Below are positions 42,386 to 50,161 of a stretch of 64,000 nucleotides of DNA, in pieces. The notes beneath the pieces were generated by a model. It worked only from the letters and a program-made list of their open reading frames with translations, searched no databases and was not told the DNA's origin. The DNA is taken from NCBI RefSeq assembly GCF_001434465.1, contig NZ_AZGE01000005.1:1-64000 (forward strand). Reading direction: 5' to 3'. The DNA comes from Limosilactobacillus oris DSM 4864 (GTDB lineage: Bacteria; Bacillota; Bacilli; Lactobacillales; Lactobacillaceae). Within the stretch, counting starts at the first letter, position 1. Each line of letters opens with the position of its first letter. The position numbers and the translations under genes were made by a program.

Positions 42386-42461
42386 GGGACATTGGTTCCT
42401 TCTGATCATCATCGTGCCTAGTAAGCACGCTAAACAACTAATTAAGTGGTTGCTCAAGTAG
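42384..42461 (+). CDS. 25-aa hydrophobic peptide, probable type I toxin
   Basis: ATG 42384 to TAG 42459-42461. One hydrophobic segment, WFLLIIIVP, then a basic amphipathic end (SKHAKQLIKWLLK). Overall form resembles Fst/PepA1-type membrane toxins: short, hydrophobic, a proline after the hydrophobic run, basic tail. It has no long-reading alternative, sits behind a sequestered ribosome site, and ends in a strong terminator. Similarity is of form only; no direct family match is claimed. Confidence 0.6.
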   Translation: MGHWFLLIIIVPSKHAKQLIKWLLK

Positions 42462-42468
42462 TGACCCG

Positions 42469-42497
42469 AGCGCTTATCTTCGGATAGGCGCTTTTAT
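42469..42497 (+). terminator. Terminator of toxin mRNA 1
   Basis: AGCGCTTATC (42469-42478), tetraloop TTCG, GATAGGCGCT (42483-42492), then TTTATTTT. Ten pairs. Confidence 0.85.
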
Positions 42498-42524
42498 TTT
42501 ACCAAATTTTAGGGAGGTGGGGAA

Positions 42525-42821
42525 ATGCACCAAGTTATGGGACTAGGGATTGATGAATGGGGATCGATTGTCGCAATCATTGGTGGCATCGGTTGTTTCT
42601 TTGGAGTAATCATCAAAGTGACGTCAGTAATGAATAGACTTCAAAATACGATGGAAATGCTAGACTCAACGCTCCGAGGATTGGTTAATGACAATCGTGA
42701 AACTAAGCACCGCCTTGATAAACTGGAAGACCGATTTGAGGAACATATTGGGGAAGCCAAAGTGCGGAACCAAAGAATCACAAGTCTGGAACATGAAGTA
42801 TACGACCGAAAGAAGGAATAA
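42525..42821 (+). CDS. TM plus coiled-coil lysis-region protein
   Basis: 98 aa. One TM helix (about 13-33, VAIIGGIGCFFGVIIKV) and a coiled coil (about 38-95). Similar proteins precede LLH holins in lactobacillus phages and may assist lysis. GGGAGGTGG before ATG 42525. Confidence 0.72.
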   Translation: MHQVMGLGIDEWGSIVAIIGGIGCFFGVIIKVTSVMNRLQNTMEMLDSTLRGLVNDNRETKHRLDKLEDRFEEHIGEAKVRNQRITSLEHEVYDRKKE

Positions 42822-42824
42822 CTT

Positions 42825-43214
42825 ATGTGGAATTTTTTAATGCACTTGGGGAACTGGCTTGTAACATCGGGGGTTGCGGGAGCCGTAGCTGTCTTTGCAT
42901 GGAAGTACTTCAAGCCAGTCATGGTTGAGAAGCAAAAGCACGCCAAGACCGTACAAGAGAAGGAGCTGCTGGGCTTGGTCAATTCCCTGGCCGATAATGC
43001 AGTCAACAGCCTGGTAAGTGCTCAGGGTGTTACTGGCCCCGACAAGTTCAAGGAAGCCACTAAGATTGTAGGTGGCACTTTGGCTGATAAGGGCTTCGAC
43101 GTACACCGGGAAACAGTCGAGCACGCTGTACAGGCTGCTTACGAAAAGAGTGACCTGACCCCAACTGTTGACCCCAACAAGGAACCACAGACGGGAGTGG
43201 TAGTTCATGACTAA
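42825..43214 (+). CDS. Holin, LLH family
   Basis: 129 aa. One N-terminal TM helix (about 8-28), a long helical middle, and the conserved VGGTLADKGFDVHRETVEHAVQAAY block of phage_holin_6_1 (LLH). It permeabilises the membrane to release the endolysin, which it overlaps by 8 bp. Confidence 0.88.
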   Translation: MWNFLMHLGNWLVTSGVAGAVAVFAWKYFKPVMVEKQKHAKTVQEKELLGLVNSLADNAVNSLVSAQGVTGPDKFKEATKIVGGTLADKGFDVHRETVEHAVQAAYEKSDLTPTVDPNKEPQTGVVVHD

Positions 43215-44646
43215 CTACGGCTACACTCTTGATGTGGCCGCCTTTCAGCCGCAAGCAGTCTACTACGACTTCTGGTCTAAGTGGAAAGCTCGTGGGGTGA
43301 AGGGCGGTATCGTCAAGCTGACTGAAAGTATCTGGTACGTCAACGAATACGCCGCAGGGCAGATTGCCGCTATCAAGCATGAGGGACTGGCAGTATCTGG
43401 GTATCACTTCTCACGGTTCCGGGGGAATTCATACCAGGCCGTGCAAGAAGCCAACTTCGCTATTGCTCGTGCTCGACAGGTAGGCTTACCACAGGGAGCT
43501 CCGCTAATTCTTGATTACGAAGAGAAGCTAGGTTACCGGGCAAGCAACACGCAAGCGGCAATTGCCTTCTTGAAGTGCGTCAAGGCGGCTGGCTATCGTC
43601 CGGTCTTCTACTCGTACTCTGGTATGGCTAACCTGTGGGACTTTGAAGCCATTCATGCGGCCACCGGTGCTGTCATGTGGATTGCGGCATATCCTACGCT
43701 TGCGGGGGTCACTTCACCTGCTATGGGCTACTTCCCAGGTATCAGCAATTTTATCTGTGCTTGGCAGTTTACTGATAACTTTTACGGTGAGCACATTGAC
43801 GGCTCAATTGATTTAACGGGGGTGTTTACAGGCATGACACAACAAAAGATTACCAGTGGTGGCCACCTAGACGACTGCCACTTTGAAGATAACAAGTTGG
43901 TTGTTGGTGGCTGGTTTGCCAGTGATAAAGCTAACGGTAAGAGCAACCACTATATCATCATTACCGATGACCAGGGGCATGAACTTGCCCGGCAAAGTGT
44001 GGCACTGTCACCACGTCCTGATGTGGCTAAGGCGTTCCCAGATATTCCGGGGGCTGGTCAATCTGGCTTTGCGGCCAAGTTTGACTACACGGCGGCAATG
44101 GCCGGCAAGAAACTACGGGTCTACTTCCGCTACACGGATGACCCAGCCGGCAATGGTAATGCGGTAGATTACACCAGCTTAGCTGACCTGAGCAAGTCAG
44201 CTGCTTACCTGGATAGCATGAGCGTGTCCTTTGGCAAGCAGCTACATGTCGCAGGTTGGTTTGCGTCTGACTTGTCCATTGGCAAGCAGCATCGCTTCGT
44301 CATTCTGTTTGACGCGGCTGCCAACCGGGAACTGCAACGGGTCAAGGTTGATTCTGCGGCTCGCCCAGATGTGGCCAAGGCTCAATCTGCCATCTATGGA
44401 TCCGGGCAATCCGGCTTCAATGCGGCCTTTGACTATGACGCTAGTCTGGTCGGCCATAAGCTCCAGATTATTGCCCGCTACTCTGACGAAGAGCACGGCG
44501 AAGGTAAGTACGTCGATTACTGGTTCGACCCGTTCCAGGGGCCATCTATGCCGGTCCTGGACGGCAAGATGGAGCAAACCTTTGTCGCTCATGACATTAG
44601 TTTAAGCCGCCAGCAGGACGGAACCCTGCTGGTCAATGCAAAATAA
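43207..44646 (+). CDS. lys: Endolysin, GH25 muramidase with two wall-binding repeats
   Basis: 479 aa. GH25 domain at about 1-205: GYTLDVAAFQP, the acid pair in LILDYEEK (about 101-108), WQFTDNF. Two C-terminal repeats of about 110 residues follow (GGWFASDKANGKSNH...RPDVAKAFPDIPGAGQSGF and AGWFASDLSIGKQHR...RPDVAKAQSAIYGSGQSGF), probable cell-wall binding. No signal peptide; release depends on the holin. Distinct from the GH25 on the tail fibre. Confidence 0.93.
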   Translation: MTNYGYTLDVAAFQPQAVYYDFWSKWKARGVKGGIVKLTESIWYVNEYAAGQIAAIKHEGLAVSGYHFSRFRGNSYQAVQEANFAIARARQVGLPQGAPLILDYEEKLGYRASNTQAAIAFLKCVKAAGYRPVFYSYSGMANLWDFEAIHAATGAVMWIAAYPTLAGVTSPAMGYFPGISNFICAWQFTDNFYGEHIDGSIDLTGVFTGMTQQKITSGGHLDDCHFEDNKLVVGGWFASDKANGKSNHYIIITDDQGHELARQSVALSPRPDVAKAFPDIPGAGQSGFAAKFDYTAAMAGKKLRVYFRYTDDPAGNGNAVDYTSLADLSKSAAYLDSMSVSFGKQLHVAGWFASDLSIGKQHRFVILFDAAANRELQRVKVDSAARPDVAKAQSAIYGSGQSGFNAAFDYDASLVGHKLQIIARYSDEEHGEGKYVDYWFDPFQGPSMPVLDGKMEQTFVAHDISLSRQQDGTLLVNAK

Positions 44647-44687
44647 AAAGATAGGAGATGAAAAGTCTCCCTTTAAAAGTTAACCGT

Positions 44688-44727
44688 GACCCGGGCCTGT
44701 GTGGAAGCAGGTGCCGGGTCTTTTTTT
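44688..44727 (+). terminator. Terminator of the lysis operon
   Basis: GACCCGG (44688-44694) pairs with CCGGGTC (44714-44720), with inner CCTG/CAGG, followed by seven T. Confidence 0.88.
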
Positions 44728-44740
44728 GTGCAAAAAAGTA

Positions 44741-44769
44741 TTGCCACGTCTATGTTAATAAGGTATAAT
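44741..44769 (+). promoter_or_regulatory. Consensus promoter of TA locus 2
   Basis: TTGCCA (44741-44746), 17 bases, TATAAT (44764-44769). The leader that follows folds through TGTAGTC (44776-44782) with GACTACA (near 44809-44815). Confidence 0.75.
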
Positions 44770-44861
44770 ATAATTGTAGTCAAGGATAGGAAGTAGCTAG
44801 CCTTGAATTGACTACAGCGTTCCGGAAGTAATTCCCCAAGTCCGGAAAGGGGATGATACCG

Positions 44862-44988
44862 ATGGAAACAAAAGTAACCCGGAAAGAGAGGGTGCCTTGT
44901 TATCGCACTGGCAATCTGGTTATTGTCGGTAGCCGCGATTAACTTCGCCAAGGCTTACACGATAATAAAAAAAGCTAATCGCAGATAG
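44862..44988 (+). pseudogene. Frameshifted membrane peptide, probable type I toxin remnant
   Basis: ATG 44862 has AAAGGGG nine bases upstream. Frame 0 gives 26 codons (METKVTRKERV, then a non-hydrophobic end, TAA 44940). One base removed at the CC of 44895-44896 gives instead a membrane helix, LVIALAIWLLSVAAINFA, then KAYTIIKKANRR and TAG 44986-44988. The second reading has no start of its own. An indel that silenced a toxin is the likely reading; sequence error is possible. Confidence 0.55.
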
Positions 44989-45054
44989 CGGTTAGCTGAC
45001 ACATCTATTTCCGGAACGCAAAGAGTCAAGAGCTGGTACCTCTTGGCTTTTTGC
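44965..45054 (-). ncRNA. Predicted antisense RNA of TA locus 2
   Basis: Minus-strand promoter TCGACC (45084-45089), 17 bases, TATACT (45061-45066). The RNA would start near 45054 and stop at the hairpin AGCTAACCGC/GCGATTAGCT (44973-44997) with a T-run, about 90 nt. It is fully complementary to the 3' end and terminator of the plus-strand transcript. Confidence 0.55.
45024..45053 (+). terminator. Terminator of the plus transcript of TA locus 2
   Basis: AGTCAAGAG (45024-45032), loop, CTCTTGGCT (45040-45048), then TTTT. Nine pairs. Confidence 0.8.
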
Positions 45055-45094
45055 ATATAAAGTATACCATATTAATGATAGAAGGTCGATAAAG

Positions 45095-45265
45095 ATGGTT
45101 AGTGAAGCCCAGAAAAGAGCTAAACAAAAATGGGATAGTAATAATAAGGAAAAGAACCGAATTTACCGTTACCGCTCTTACGCCCGAAAATTCGTCCGGG
45201 ACTTAGCCACTGATGACGATTTAAGGGAACTGCAAAAAATGATTACTGAACGGCTGGGTGAATAA
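45095..45265 (+). CDS. 56-aa phage protein, paralogue of 30849-31025
   Basis: ATG 45095 to TAA 45263-45265, with GAAGG upstream. Basic N-terminus (KRAKQKWDSNNKEKNRIYRYR) and the SYARKFVRDLA...LQKMI core shared with the gene before the tape measure. It is the last phage gene before attR and its stop touches the integrase arm-site doublet. Confidence 0.7.
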   Translation: MVSEAQKRAKQKWDSNNKEKNRIYRYRSYARKFVRDLATDDDLRELQKMITERLGE

Positions 45266-45268
45266 TTT

Positions 45269-45288
45269 GTACCCCAAATGTACCCCAA
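45269..45288 (+). promoter_or_regulatory. Probable integrase arm-type binding sites, right arm
   Basis: GTACCCCAA, then TGTACCCCAA: the same doublet as at 71-90, differing by one base (A for G at the middle). It lies 94 bp from attR. Confidence 0.6.
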
Positions 45289-45382
45289 CTTTATTATTTT
45301 GCATGATTTTCTACGATTTTAAAAAATAAACTAAAAGCCCCAACTCCTTTAATATCAAGGAATTGGGGCTTCTTCATGATTT

Positions 45383-45411
45383 TACAGAATTCTATTTAAA
45401 TGGAACGGGTG
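45383..45411. repeat. attR: attR, right prophage attachment site
   Basis: Exact copy of bases 1-29. Bases 45401-45411 are the last 11 nt of the tRNA-Arg gene; the other 18 lie beyond its 3' end. The tRNA thus stays whole after integration. Confidence 0.92.
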
Positions 45412-45474
45412 GGAATCGAACCCACAACCCTCGGTTTAGAAGACCGATGCTCTATCCAGTTGCGCTACCGCTCC
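45401..45474 (-). tRNA. tRNA-Arg (anticodon UCU)
   Basis: Read on the minus strand, GGAGCGG pairs with CCGTTCC to form the acceptor stem; D arm, anticodon loop CTTCTAA (anticodon TCT) and TGG-GTTCGAT-CCC T arm are all normal. The 3' CCA is not encoded. It is the integration target of the prophage. Confidence 0.95.
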
Positions 45475-45568
45475 AGACAGGTTTAAGTATATAATTTTCT
45501 TTAATTCATTGTCAATTGCTTACTGAAGAGATATTAAATAAATTATTGAAAAAAGTACGTTAAGAAGT

Positions 45569-45598
45569 TTGACAAAGCGCTTTCGAGGAACCTATACT
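45569..45598 (+). promoter_or_regulatory. Promoter of the TetR gene
   Basis: TTGACA (45569-45574), 18 bases, TATACT (45593-45598), about 65 bp before the start codon. Confidence 0.7.
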
Positions 45599-45662
45599 TT
45601 AAAGGAGTAGAAGTATGGGAAGGGGAGAAGAACACAAGCTGAAGATGAAAGGATGATGATTG

Positions 45663-46307
45663 ATGGCTGTTAATAAGACGGACCCGCGCGTGGTAAAAAC
45701 GAGAAATAGCCTGCGCAAGGCGCTTGTTTACCTAATGCGGCGTGAAAAGATCGAGGATATAAGCGTCCAAAAAATTACAGAAACTGCCAGCATCACCCGC
45801 GGAACTTTCTATTTACATTACAAGGATAAGCACGACTTTATTAAGTCGGCGATTAAAGAAATCCTTGATGACTTCTTTGCTGAAGTAATGGTAGATAGTG
45901 ATGACTTTAGTTTGTCAATGAAGCGAACGGTGCAGGTGTTTTCCGTAAGTAGAGCTTTTAACTACATTGAGAAGAACGCCGATATCTTTGATGTTCTATT
46001 GAATAGTGAAAAGACAGATTTCTTCTATGAACAGATGTATGATCGTTTGGCAAACGGTTTAGCAAATTATTGTAACACTGTAAACGATCCACAAAAACAG
46101 CAGCCGGTTCCTCTCCAATTGCAAATCTCCTTTATTGATTCGGCTTTTCTCGGGCTCATCCGTCACTGGCTTAAAGACGGGATGATTTATACCGCCCGTT
46201 ATATGACCCAAAGCGTTGAGAAGATGTTTAATCAATTTAACAGCGACAATATCATTAGTGCGGGCTTTTTTGTCAGTGAAGAGGGCGCGCCAGTAAGTGA
46301 TATTTAG
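45663..46307 (+). CDS. TetR/AcrR-family transcriptional regulator
   Basis: 214 aa. HTH at about 28-50 (ISVQKITETASITRGTFYLHYKDK), the standard TetR motif, and a helical ligand domain behind. ATG 45663 has AAAGGA ten bases upstream. It is a single-gene unit with a promoter and a terminator; the ligand and target genes cannot be seen. First host gene after the prophage. Confidence 0.9.
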   Translation: MAVNKTDPRVVKTRNSLRKALVYLMRREKIEDISVQKITETASITRGTFYLHYKDKHDFIKSAIKEILDDFFAEVMVDSDDFSLSMKRTVQVFSVSRAFNYIEKNADIFDVLLNSEKTDFFYEQMYDRLANGLANYCNTVNDPQKQQPVPLQLQISFIDSAFLGLIRHWLKDGMIYTARYMTQSVEKMFNQFNSDNIISAGFFVSEEGAPVSDI

Positions 46308-46376
46308 GCTGGGGTAGGAGTGCCCGCTAAACAGATCACAGTTTATCCGCACTCCAGAGTTAAATTGTCCAACAGG

Positions 46377-46402
46377 GGGCTGAGAACCAACTCAGCCTCT
46401 TT
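46377..46402 (+). terminator. Terminator of the TetR gene
   Basis: GGCTGAG (46378-46384) pairs with CTCAGCC (46391-46397), followed by TCTTT. Nothing further is recognised between here and 46556. Confidence 0.65.
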
Positions 46403-46556
46403 ACTATTTTTAAAGAGCTTATCCACCAGACTTTTCTGGACGTCGGAACTATTCTTTCGGGCTAGCTTGTGACGCGGGAGCGAAGGCAGACGAACTAGTC
46501 AAGTCGGCTTTATCCTCATGTCCCGCCATTTCAAAAGGGCTGCCCTAAATTAAGAG

Positions 46557-46585
46557 TTGACGACTATCGGAAAATTTGCTATCAT
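46557..46585 (+). promoter_or_regulatory. Promoter of the rplU operon
   Basis: TTGACG (46557-46562), 17 bases, TATCAT (46580-46585). Confidence 0.75.
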
Positions 46586-46591
46586 ACAAAC

Positions 46592-46686
46592 GTTGTATTT
46601 GTGAACCAACAACTACAACCGCACGCTATCAAGTTCAAAGCACTGCTGCTTGATTCGGCGAGTCTGAGATATTAAGGAGGTGCACA
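46592..46686 (+). ncRNA. Ribosomal protein L21 leader
   Basis: The 5' UTR of rplU in Firmicutes carries the L21 leader, thought to bind L21 and control the operon. Here the 95-nt leader has the expected position and the conserved closing part GATATTAAGGAGGTGCAC. Structure not fully checked. Confidence 0.65.
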
Positions 46687-46688
46687 AT

Positions 46689-46997
46689 ATGTACGCAATT
46701 ATCGTTACTGGCGGTAAGCAATACAAGGTTGAAGAAGGCAAGGCCATCTTCGTTGAAAAGCTTGACGCTAAGCAGGGTGACAAGGTTACCTTTGATAAGG
46801 TAATCTTAGTTAGTGGTGACGACACCAAGATCGGTACGCCATTCGTTGATGGTGCTGCTGTTGAAGGGACTGTCGAAAAGCAAGGTAAGGAAAAGAAGGT
46901 TGTTACCTTCAAGTACAAGCCTAAGAAGCACACCCACACTAAGCAGGGTCACCGTCAACCATACACTAAGGTTACGATCAACAAGATCAACGCTTAA
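46689..46997 (+). CDS. rplU: 50S ribosomal protein L21
   Basis: 102 aa, normal length. [16 protein letters not shown] at the N-terminus and [16 protein letters not shown] near the C-terminus are L21 signatures. AAGGAGGTG precedes ATG 46689. First gene of rplU-prp-rpmA, controlled by the leader upstream. Confidence 0.98.
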   Translation: MYAIIVTGGKQYKVEEGKAIFVEKLDAKQGDKVTFDKVILVSGDDTKIGTPFVDGAAVEGTVEKQGKEKKVVTFKYKPKKHTHTKQGHRQPYTKVTINKINA

Positions 46998-47012
46998 TGT
47001 GGAGGTGAGGGC

Positions 47013-47336
47013 ATGATTCGGGCACACTTTACGTTAGATTCGAATCGGCGAATCACCGACTTTGCGATTACCGGTCATGCTGAGGCCGGCCCGTACGGAC
47101 AAGATATTGTCTGTGCAGCCGTATCTGCTTTGACCATTTCTACCATTAACGGCTTAGAACACGTTGTTCACTACAAGCCAGCGGTAGAAAGCGATAATCA
47201 AAATGGGGGCCTATTAAAGGCGTCCGCACTGGGAACTGACCATGATAGTCAGCTCCTCCTGAATACCTTGCTGAATGGCCTGTTAGACATTCAGCAAAGC
47301 TATCCAGCTAACATTGAAGTAAAAATGTTAAACTAA
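47013..47336 (+). CDS. prp: Ribosomal-processing cysteine protease Prp
   Basis: 107 aa. Catalytic His in ITGHAEAG (about 20-27) and Cys in DIVCAAVSAL (about 32-41). Prp removes the N-terminal extension of L27, encoded next. GGAGGTG upstream. Confidence 0.96.
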   Translation: MIRAHFTLDSNRRITDFAITGHAEAGPYGQDIVCAAVSALTISTINGLEHVVHYKPAVESDNQNGGLLKASALGTDHDSQLLLNTLLNGLLDIQQSYPANIEVKMLN

Positions 47337-47360
47337 GTTCATTGCCGGAGGTGAACAACT

Positions 47361-47642
47361 ATGATTATGGATTTGCAATTCTTCTCCCACCACAAAGGGG
47401 GCGGTTCCACTGCCAACGGTCGGAACTCAGCTGGTCGTCGTCTTGGTACTAAGGCCGCTGATGGTTCAATGGTAACTGCTGGTTCCATCATTTACCGTCA
47501 ACGTGGTACGCACATCAACCCAGGTGAAAACGTGGGCCGTGGTGGTGACGATACTCTGTACGCTAAGGTTGCCGGTGTTGTTAAGTTTGAACGCATGGGC
47601 CGTGACAAGCGCAAGGTATCTGTCTACCCAGTTGCTGAATAA
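47361..47642 (+). CDS. rpmA: 50S ribosomal protein L27 with cleavable N-terminus
   Basis: 93 aa. The start [17 protein letters not shown] shows the Firmicutes extension; Prp cuts after LQFF to free [18 protein letters not shown] at the end is conserved. GGAGGTGA upstream. Followed by a terminator. Confidence 0.98.
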   Translation: MIMDLQFFSHHKGGGSTANGRNSAGRRLGTKAADGSMVTAGSIIYRQRGTHINPGENVGRGGDDTLYAKVAGVVKFERMGRDKRKVSVYPVAE

Positions 47643-47653
47643 GTTAAATGATC

Positions 47654-47687
47654 AAGGAGGTTGGGAATTAACTCAACCTCTTTCTTG
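47654..47687 (+). terminator. Terminator of rplU-prp-rpmA
   Basis: GAGGTTG (47657-47663) pairs with CAACCTC (47674-47680), outer A/T pairs, then TTTCTTG. Confidence 0.75.
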
Positions 47688-47820
47688 TTTTAAAGTTAAT
47701 TCTGGAACGATGTGGCAGCCGGGAAAATAACCCCGCCATGCGTCAAAACCTGTTCAATGGGGAAGACGGATTAGGAAACTAACCCTGTCCGCTCCGCCTG
47801 TTAAATCAAAAGGAGGGAAA

Positions 47821-48903
47821 ATGATGGCTACTCGAATTCAACGCCTCCAACAGCGCCTGCCTAAGCTGTACGTCGACGCTTTCTTAATCACTGACCAGAC
47901 TAATATTGCTTACTTAACCGGGTTTAACCTTCTTCAAGGGGATGGCTTTCTGTTAGTTACTGAGGACCAGGCAATTATCGTGACTGATGCTCGTTACCAG
48001 CTAGCCTTGGATGAGTTTGACAGTGATGAGGTCGTGGCGACCATCAGCCAAGACTACTACCATGATCTTGACCGTCTTTGCCAAGCTATGCAGATTGCCG
48101 TCTTGGGATATGAGGAAAGTATTTCCTACCGTTTATACGACCTGCTTGACGAAATAATGACTGCGGACCTCGTGCCGTTTAATCAGCTGCTTGAAAAAAT
48201 GCGGTTGGTCAAAGACAGTACGGAAGTGGCAAAGCTCCAACGGGCCGCGGACCTGCACACCGCCGGCTTCCGCTACCTCCTGGAGCAAATTCGTCCTGGG
48301 GTCAGTGAACGCCACCTGGCTAACCTGCTTGACTACTGGATGAAGGAACACGGCGCTAGTGGGGCCTCTTTCCCAACGATTGTGGCGAGCGGCCTTAACG
48401 CTGCCAAGCCCCACGCTACCGCTAGTGACAAGCTGCTGGCTGACGGGGACATCTTAACGCTGGACTTTGGCTACTTCGTTGACGGTTATACTGCTGATAT
48501 GACCCGGACGGTTGCGGTGGGATCAATTGACCCGGAGCTGCGTGATGTTTATCAAATTGTTAATGCTGCCCGGCAGGCAGTGATTGACCAGGTCCGGGTC
48601 GGTGCTCGTGGAGACAAGCTCGACGCCGCGGGGCGCCGGTTGATCGAAGAAGCTGGCTACGGGGATGAATTCAACCATGGGATGGGACATGGTATCGGTC
48701 TGGCTGTCCACGAATTACCGGCGAGCTATGGTCCGGGAGCTAGCCAGATCAAGCTGGTTAATAACGAAGTGCTCACGGTTGAACCGGGAATTTATATTCC
48801 AGAAATTGGCGGCGTTAGGATAGAGGATGATGTGGTCGTTACCCATGCCGGTCCCCGAGTACTGACAGCGGCGCCGACTGATCTGATAATTGTGGGTGAT
48901 TAA
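47821..48903 (+). CDS. pepP: Xaa-Pro peptidase, M24 family
   Basis: 360 aa, two-domain creatinase fold. Metal ligands lie in LTLDFGYFVDGYTADMTRT, the NHGMGHGIGLAVHE histidine region, LTVEPGIY and GVRIEDD. It releases N-terminal residues ahead of proline. AAAAGGAGGG precedes paired ATGs at 47821/47824. Confidence 0.93.
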   Translation: MMATRIQRLQQRLPKLYVDAFLITDQTNIAYLTGFNLLQGDGFLLVTEDQAIIVTDARYQLALDEFDSDEVVATISQDYYHDLDRLCQAMQIAVLGYEESISYRLYDLLDEIMTADLVPFNQLLEKMRLVKDSTEVAKLQRAADLHTAGFRYLLEQIRPGVSERHLANLLDYWMKEHGASGASFPTIVASGLNAAKPHATASDKLLADGDILTLDFGYFVDGYTADMTRTVAVGSIDPELRDVYQIVNAARQAVIDQVRVGARGDKLDAAGRRLIEEAGYGDEFNHGMGHGIGLAVHELPASYGPGASQIKLVNNEVLTVEPGIYIPEIGGVRIEDDVVVTHAGPRVLTAAPTDLIIVGD

Positions 48904-48904
48904 G

Positions 48905-49594
48905 GTGGAGGAGCAGTTAAGGAAGCTCTACCGGTCGATTAATGACCAGGGCCGCCGGCGGATTCGTGCGCGGCAACCGGAAATCGACCGCTGCCTCCGG
49001 TCGCCCCGTCCAGATAGCCGCCGGGGACTGACTCTGCTGGGACGCCTGCCAGCCCATGTGAGTCGAAATATTGAATTTACCCTGCAGCAGTTAGCTGCGG
49101 TTGCTCCAGAGCAATACTATTACCCATCGCCTGATCTCCACATTACGGTGATGGATTTATTAGCGGCACGGGATGGTTTGCGGCTTTCCGCCAAGCAGCT
49201 TGCTCGCTACCGGGCGGCAGTTGGCAAAATCGTCGCGACCACCCCACCGATTCACTGGCGGCTCCAGGGGATGATTGTCAGTCCAGGAGCGGTATTAGTA
49301 ACCGGCGACTACGGTCCGGAGTTGGCGGAATTACGGCGCCGGCTCCGGTCCGAACTGCCTGCACTGCACCTGCCCGTGGCGGAGCGGTACCCGACCGTTT
49401 CGGGACACGTTACGGTGGCACGGTTCACCCATCCCATTAGTGCTCCGGATCGTTTCTTGGCGGCAATTAAGGAAAACGCGGCGACAAATTATGGTCACTT
49501 TACCATGCACGCACTCGACTTAGTCGTTCACGACTGGTATAACCGCCAAGTCGAGTCCTGCGTCCGTCTGCCGTTTGCGGGGGATGGCCGTTGA
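48905..49594 (+). CDS. 2H phosphoesterase-like protein
   Basis: About 229 aa. Two H-x-T motifs, LHITVMD (about 80) and GHVTVARF (about 166), 85 residues apart, match the 2H phosphodiesterase superfamily (LigT/CPDase type). The N-terminus is unusually arginine-rich. The start is uncertain (GTG 48905, GTG 48896 or TTG 48890); no strong ribosome site is visible. It occupies the place between pepP and asp23 where efp stands in many relatives. Confidence 0.7.
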   Translation: MEEQLRKLYRSINDQGRRRIRARQPEIDRCLRSPRPDSRRGLTLLGRLPAHVSRNIEFTLQQLAAVAPEQYYYPSPDLHITVMDLLAARDGLRLSAKQLARYRAAVGKIVATTPPIHWRLQGMIVSPGAVLVTGDYGPELAELRRRLRSELPALHLPVAERYPTVSGHVTVARFTHPISAPDRFLAAIKENAATNYGHFTMHALDLVVHDWYNRQVESCVRLPFAGDGR

Positions 49595-49717
49595 TTTTTA
49601 CCCGTATTTAGTGCAAAATAGATAAAGACTATTGGTAACGGCTGCTCGGCTGTTACACTCTTGTGTTGATAATACTTAGAGACAGGGTTCGTGCCCGGTT
49701 CCCATGGAGGGTTAAAA

Positions 49718-50161
49718 ATGCCAGAAGAATCAAAAATTATTTTAAATGATGATCAGAGCCTCGGAACAATCGAAATTGCTCCCCGGGTATTAGAAATCAT
49801 TGCTGGTTACGCGGCAAGCGAGGTTGATGGTGTATCCAAGATGTACGGATCATTTGCCAACAGCGTTAGTGAACTGTTGGGACGGTCTGATCACCGGCGG
49901 GGGGTCAAACTGGTAAAGGACAGTGACTCCTTGACTATCGACGTGGACGTCTACGTTGAGTACGGTGTTTCCGTCCCGAAAGTAGCGGGCCAAATCCAGA
50001 AGCGGATCAAGCAACAGGTAACTCTCATGACTAATTTGGTAGTGACGGAAGTTAACGTCCACGTTAAGGGGGTTGTTGCCCTGCAGGAAGAAAAGCAGGT
50101 TGATCCGGATAACCTATTTAGTGAAGATTCCGAAGATGATGGAGGTAACGAAGAAGCATGA
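49718..50161 (+). CDS. Asp23/Gls24 family envelope stress protein
   Basis: 147 aa. Asp23 core at about 15-125: GTIEIAPRVLEIIAGYAASEVDGV and VEYGVSVPKVAGQIQKRIK. Acidic tail. This is the YqhY-type member next to nusB, linked with control of fatty-acid synthesis in Bacillus. Overlaps nusB by 4 bp. ATG 49718 with GGAGGG. Confidence 0.9.
   Translation: MPEESKIILNDDQSLGTIEIAPRVLEIIAGYAASEVDGVSKMYGSFANSVSELLGRSDHRRGVKLVKDSDSLTIDVDVYVEYGVSVPKVAGQIQKRIKQQVTLMTNLVVTEVNVHVKGVVALQEEKQVDPDNLFSEDSEDDGGNEEA

Noticed and set aside
45383-45474. Second tRNA remnant as an independent gene
   Set aside because: The short tRNA end at 19-29 is only the att core copy; it lacks the rest of the tRNA.
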